Below are positions 31,759-33,137 of a stretch of 33,137 nt of DNA, piece by piece. This DNA is from a bacterium c-19 (GTDB lineage: Bacteria > Bacillota_I > Bacilli_A > Erysipelotrichales > Erysipelotrichaceae). Made by a program: the position numbers and the translations under genes. Where the stretch lies: the NCBI GenBank assembly GCA_009917405.1, contig QZED01000021.1, forward strand, positions 1 to 33,137, read 5' to 3'. The notes beneath the pieces are model-generated. The model worked only from the letters and a program-made list of their open reading frames with translations, did not search any database and was not told where the DNA came from. Position 1 is the first letter of the stretch, and every line of letters starts with the position of its first letter.

Positions 31759-32367
31759 TTTTTCCTTTTGTTCTCTGACGATTTTGGCTTTTTTATAAAA
31801 GGTGCTGTACTTTAATCCGGAAATGGCAATTGCATCTTTAGATGCCAGTCCACCGCCTTGCCATGTATCAAGGATATCCTCGAAATCATCCGGCAGCTGA
31901 ATTTCGGGACGTCCGAAACGCACTCCTCGCAGTTTAGCGGCGCGAATTCCTTCTGCTTGTCGCTGATGGATATTCACACGTTCATTCTCAGCCACAAAGG
32001 ACAACAACTGTAAGACAATATCACCGATCAAAGTACCTATTAAATCCTTATTCTGATCGGTATCCAAAAGCGGCATATCTAAAATTTTAATATCTACGTT
32101 TTTTTCTTTAGTGATATACTTCCACTCTTGCAGAATCTCATTATAATTCCTGCCTAGTCGATCAATGCTTTTAATGACTAATAGATCACCTGATTTCAGC
32201 TTTTTATAGACAAGCCGATGATAAGACGGACGATTGAAATCCTTTCCGCTGAGTTTATCCATATAGATGTTTTTTTCTTCAATACCGAATTCAATCAAAT
32301 CTAAATATTGTCTCGCTTCATTTTGATCCTTTGAGGATACTCGAACATATCCGTATGTTTTTCTCAT
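31726..32367 (-). CDS. Serine recombinase (resolvase/invertase family)
   Basis: 213-residue small serine recombinase. The N-terminal catalytic domain has YGYVRVSSKDQNEARQ with S11 as the nucleophile, DKLSGKDFNRPSY, GDLLVIKSIDRLGRNYNEI with the catalytic arginines, and LLSFVAENERVNIHQRQAEGIRAAKLRGVRFGRP. A C-terminal HTH (KDAIAISGLKYSTFYKKAK) binds DNA. The frame extends 15 codons further, but the ATG at 32367 is preceded by an AGAGGTG SD. A resolvase or invertase role is likely; no transposase gene adjoins it. The target site may be in the dyad-rich DNA upstream. Confidence 0.92.
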   Translation of the reverse strand: MRKTYGYVRVSSKDQNEARQYLDLIEFGIEEKNIYMDKLSGKDFNRPSYHRLVYKKLKSGDLLVIKSIDRLGRNYNEILQEWKYITKEKNVDIKILDMPLLDTDQNKDLIGTLIGDIVLQLLSFVAENERVNIHQRQAEGIRAAKLRGVRFGRPEIQLPDDFEDILDTWQGGGLASKDAIAISGLKYSTFYKKAKIVREQKEKQKEIEPSYNG

Positions 32368-32439
32368 AAGACACCTCTTCACCTGTAAAATATCGTCTTT
32401 ATTTGTTTGCACAATTTTACTGTTTTACTATGTACTATT

Positions 32440-32448
32440 ATTTTAGCA
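32440..32448 (-). promoter_or_regulatory. Possible extended -10 of the recombinase gene
   Basis: Minus strand TG-C-TAAAAT. The -35 is not evident. Confidence 0.35.
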
Positions 32449-32464
32449 CCTTTTTATGCTTAAA

Positions 32465-32514
32465 TGTAACATTTTTCATAATGTTACAGTTAATAAACGG
32501 AAAAAAATACCGTT
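32465..32514. repeat. Two inverted repeats upstream of the recombinase
   Basis: TGTAACATT (32465-32473) with AATGTTACA (32480-32488), and AACGG (32496-32500) with CCGTT (32510-32514). Position suggests a recombinase binding (res-like) or regulatory region. Confidence 0.5.
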
Positions 32515-32835
32515 AATACTTAATCTCTCTTTGTAATTGTATAATAAATATTTTAATTATTATTATAGTATATATTATATAATTAAAATGTAATTTTTGG
32601 AACATAAAAATCCAATTTTTTCAATATATTTCTTTAGGAATGAAATTAAAAAAAGTAACTAAAACAATACTATATGTATACTCTAGCATAATTTTTTATA
32701 GGGAAATCATTGTATCGAATGTTTTAAAAATTTTACATTATCGTTCTTTTCTCTTCCTTGATATACTTCCTTTTGATACTAGTATTTGAGAACAGGGACG
32801 ATGTGCGATATTTTGCCGTTATCTTAACGTTGTGA
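32515..32835. other. AT-rich region without recognisable gene
   Basis: Very AT-rich with homopolymeric A/T runs and no convincing ORF, RNA gene or repeat array on either strand. Confidence 0.5.
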
Positions 32836-32964
32836 CATATCATTTTTCAACAAAATAGTATAAGAGAAGCCAAAATCGATAAAGTAGCGGACTTGTCAGA
32901 AATATTCATAGATGAATTCATGTCAAGCAAAAATGAAAATGTCTCAAAAAAAGTTAAACATTAG
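32836..32964 (+). pseudogene. Possible gene remnant on the plus strand
   Basis: An open frame without start codon reads ...QQNSIREAKIDKVADLSEIF, IDEFMSSKNENVSKKVKH and stops at 32964. It looks coding in composition and is followed at once by a hairpin and T-run, but no SD or family match is apparent. Confidence 0.25.
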
Positions 32965-33137
32965 CACCAGATTGACGGTGCTTTTGTTTCGCAAGATAAG
33001 ATTGAAAAGAGGCATGTTTCCACGGATGTGACATAGGTGGAATATAAATCTTTTTTTGCTTGTCACCTGTAACTATGTGATCAAATGTTTTTGATTTAGC
33101 TTCATGAGTCGCAACTTCTTCTAAAGCAAAGATATGA
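32954..33137 (-). CDS. C-terminal part of an unidentified gene (cut by window edge)
   Basis: The minus-strand frame runs from the window edge to TAA at 32954-32956 and encodes about 60 residues. It includes HIFALEEVATHEAKSK, KKIYIPPMSHPWKHASF and QSYLAKQKHRQSGANV. The IPPMSHPWK...F...QKHR pattern seems familiar from the ends of IS-type transposases of gut Firmicutes, but I cannot name the family. The remainder lies beyond the window. Confidence 0.55.
   Translation of the reverse strand, partial: HIFALEEVATHEAKSKTFDHIVTGDKQKKIYIPPMSHPWKHASFQSYLAKQKHRQSGANV
32962..32985 (+). terminator. Hairpin with T-run between convergent reading frames
   Basis: AGCACC and GGTGCT separated by AGATTGAC, followed on the plus strand by TTTG. 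It lies inside the 3' end of the minus-strand gene. Confidence 0.45.

Noticed and set aside
1-33137. CRISPR array, riboswitch or toxin-antitoxin system
   Set aside because: No regularly spaced repeats, no recognisable riboswitch core, and the XRE-membrane pair does not resemble a known toxin-antitoxin pair.

Overview
The window comes from a low-GC Gram-positive bacterium (Bacillota). Gene content and order, together with the host base composition, suggest Erysipelotrichia, but that placement is inference from synteny, not a database result. Host markers include mreCD-minCD next to a spoIVFA/spoIVFB-like pair, polA-mutM-coaE-dnaB-dnaI, pfkA-pyk, RecD2, and consensus TTGnnn-17-TATAAT promoters.

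Layout. 1-92: the 3' end of a 5S rRNA and its terminator, so an rRNA operon lies to the left. 264-5702: mnmA, a CPBP membrane protease, recD2, a 58-residue membrane peptide and an AI-2E family permease. 5779-5987: tRNA-Ser(GGA) and tRNA-His(GTG) on the minus strand, with their promoter back to back with that of degV. 7092-9791: a tightly overlapping mreC-mreD-minC-minD operon for cell shape and division-site placement. 9972-12117: an accessory block with a GNAT acetyltransferase, a WYL regulator and a ClbS/DfsB family protein; related CTGACA...TGTCAG dyads precede the last two. 12254-15798: a second AI-2E permease, a degenerate M23-like protein overlapping an M50 site-2 protease (SpoIVFA/FB-like), and an orphan TroA/ZnuA-like lipoprotein that lacks the expected histidine ligands.

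15847-18262 is the unusual part. It starts with an AT-rich stretch holding AgrA/LytTR-like direct repeats and small peptide ORFs, one apparently frameshifted and one with a signal peptide. It then passes into a mosaic foreign segment with GC-rich noncoding DNA, three copies of a GGGACA-TTT-TGTCCC palindrome, an oriT-like cluster of hairpins, and an XRE regulator plus membrane protein behind a perfect-consensus promoter with duplicated operator-like sites. It looks like a decayed integrative or mobilizable element inserted between the ZnuA-like gene and polA.

18373-24468: the replication and repair cluster polA-mutM-coaE-dnaB-dnaI, with 1-8 nt gaps or overlaps. 24522-26933: pfkA and pyk. 27039-29179: a ROK sugar kinase overlapping an M29 aminopeptidase. 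29201-31709: lemA and a DUF2207 membrane protein. The right end carries a minus-strand serine recombinase sharing a bidirectional terminator with the DUF2207 gene, then an AT-rich region with dyads, and at the edge the C-terminus of an unidentified minus-strand gene.
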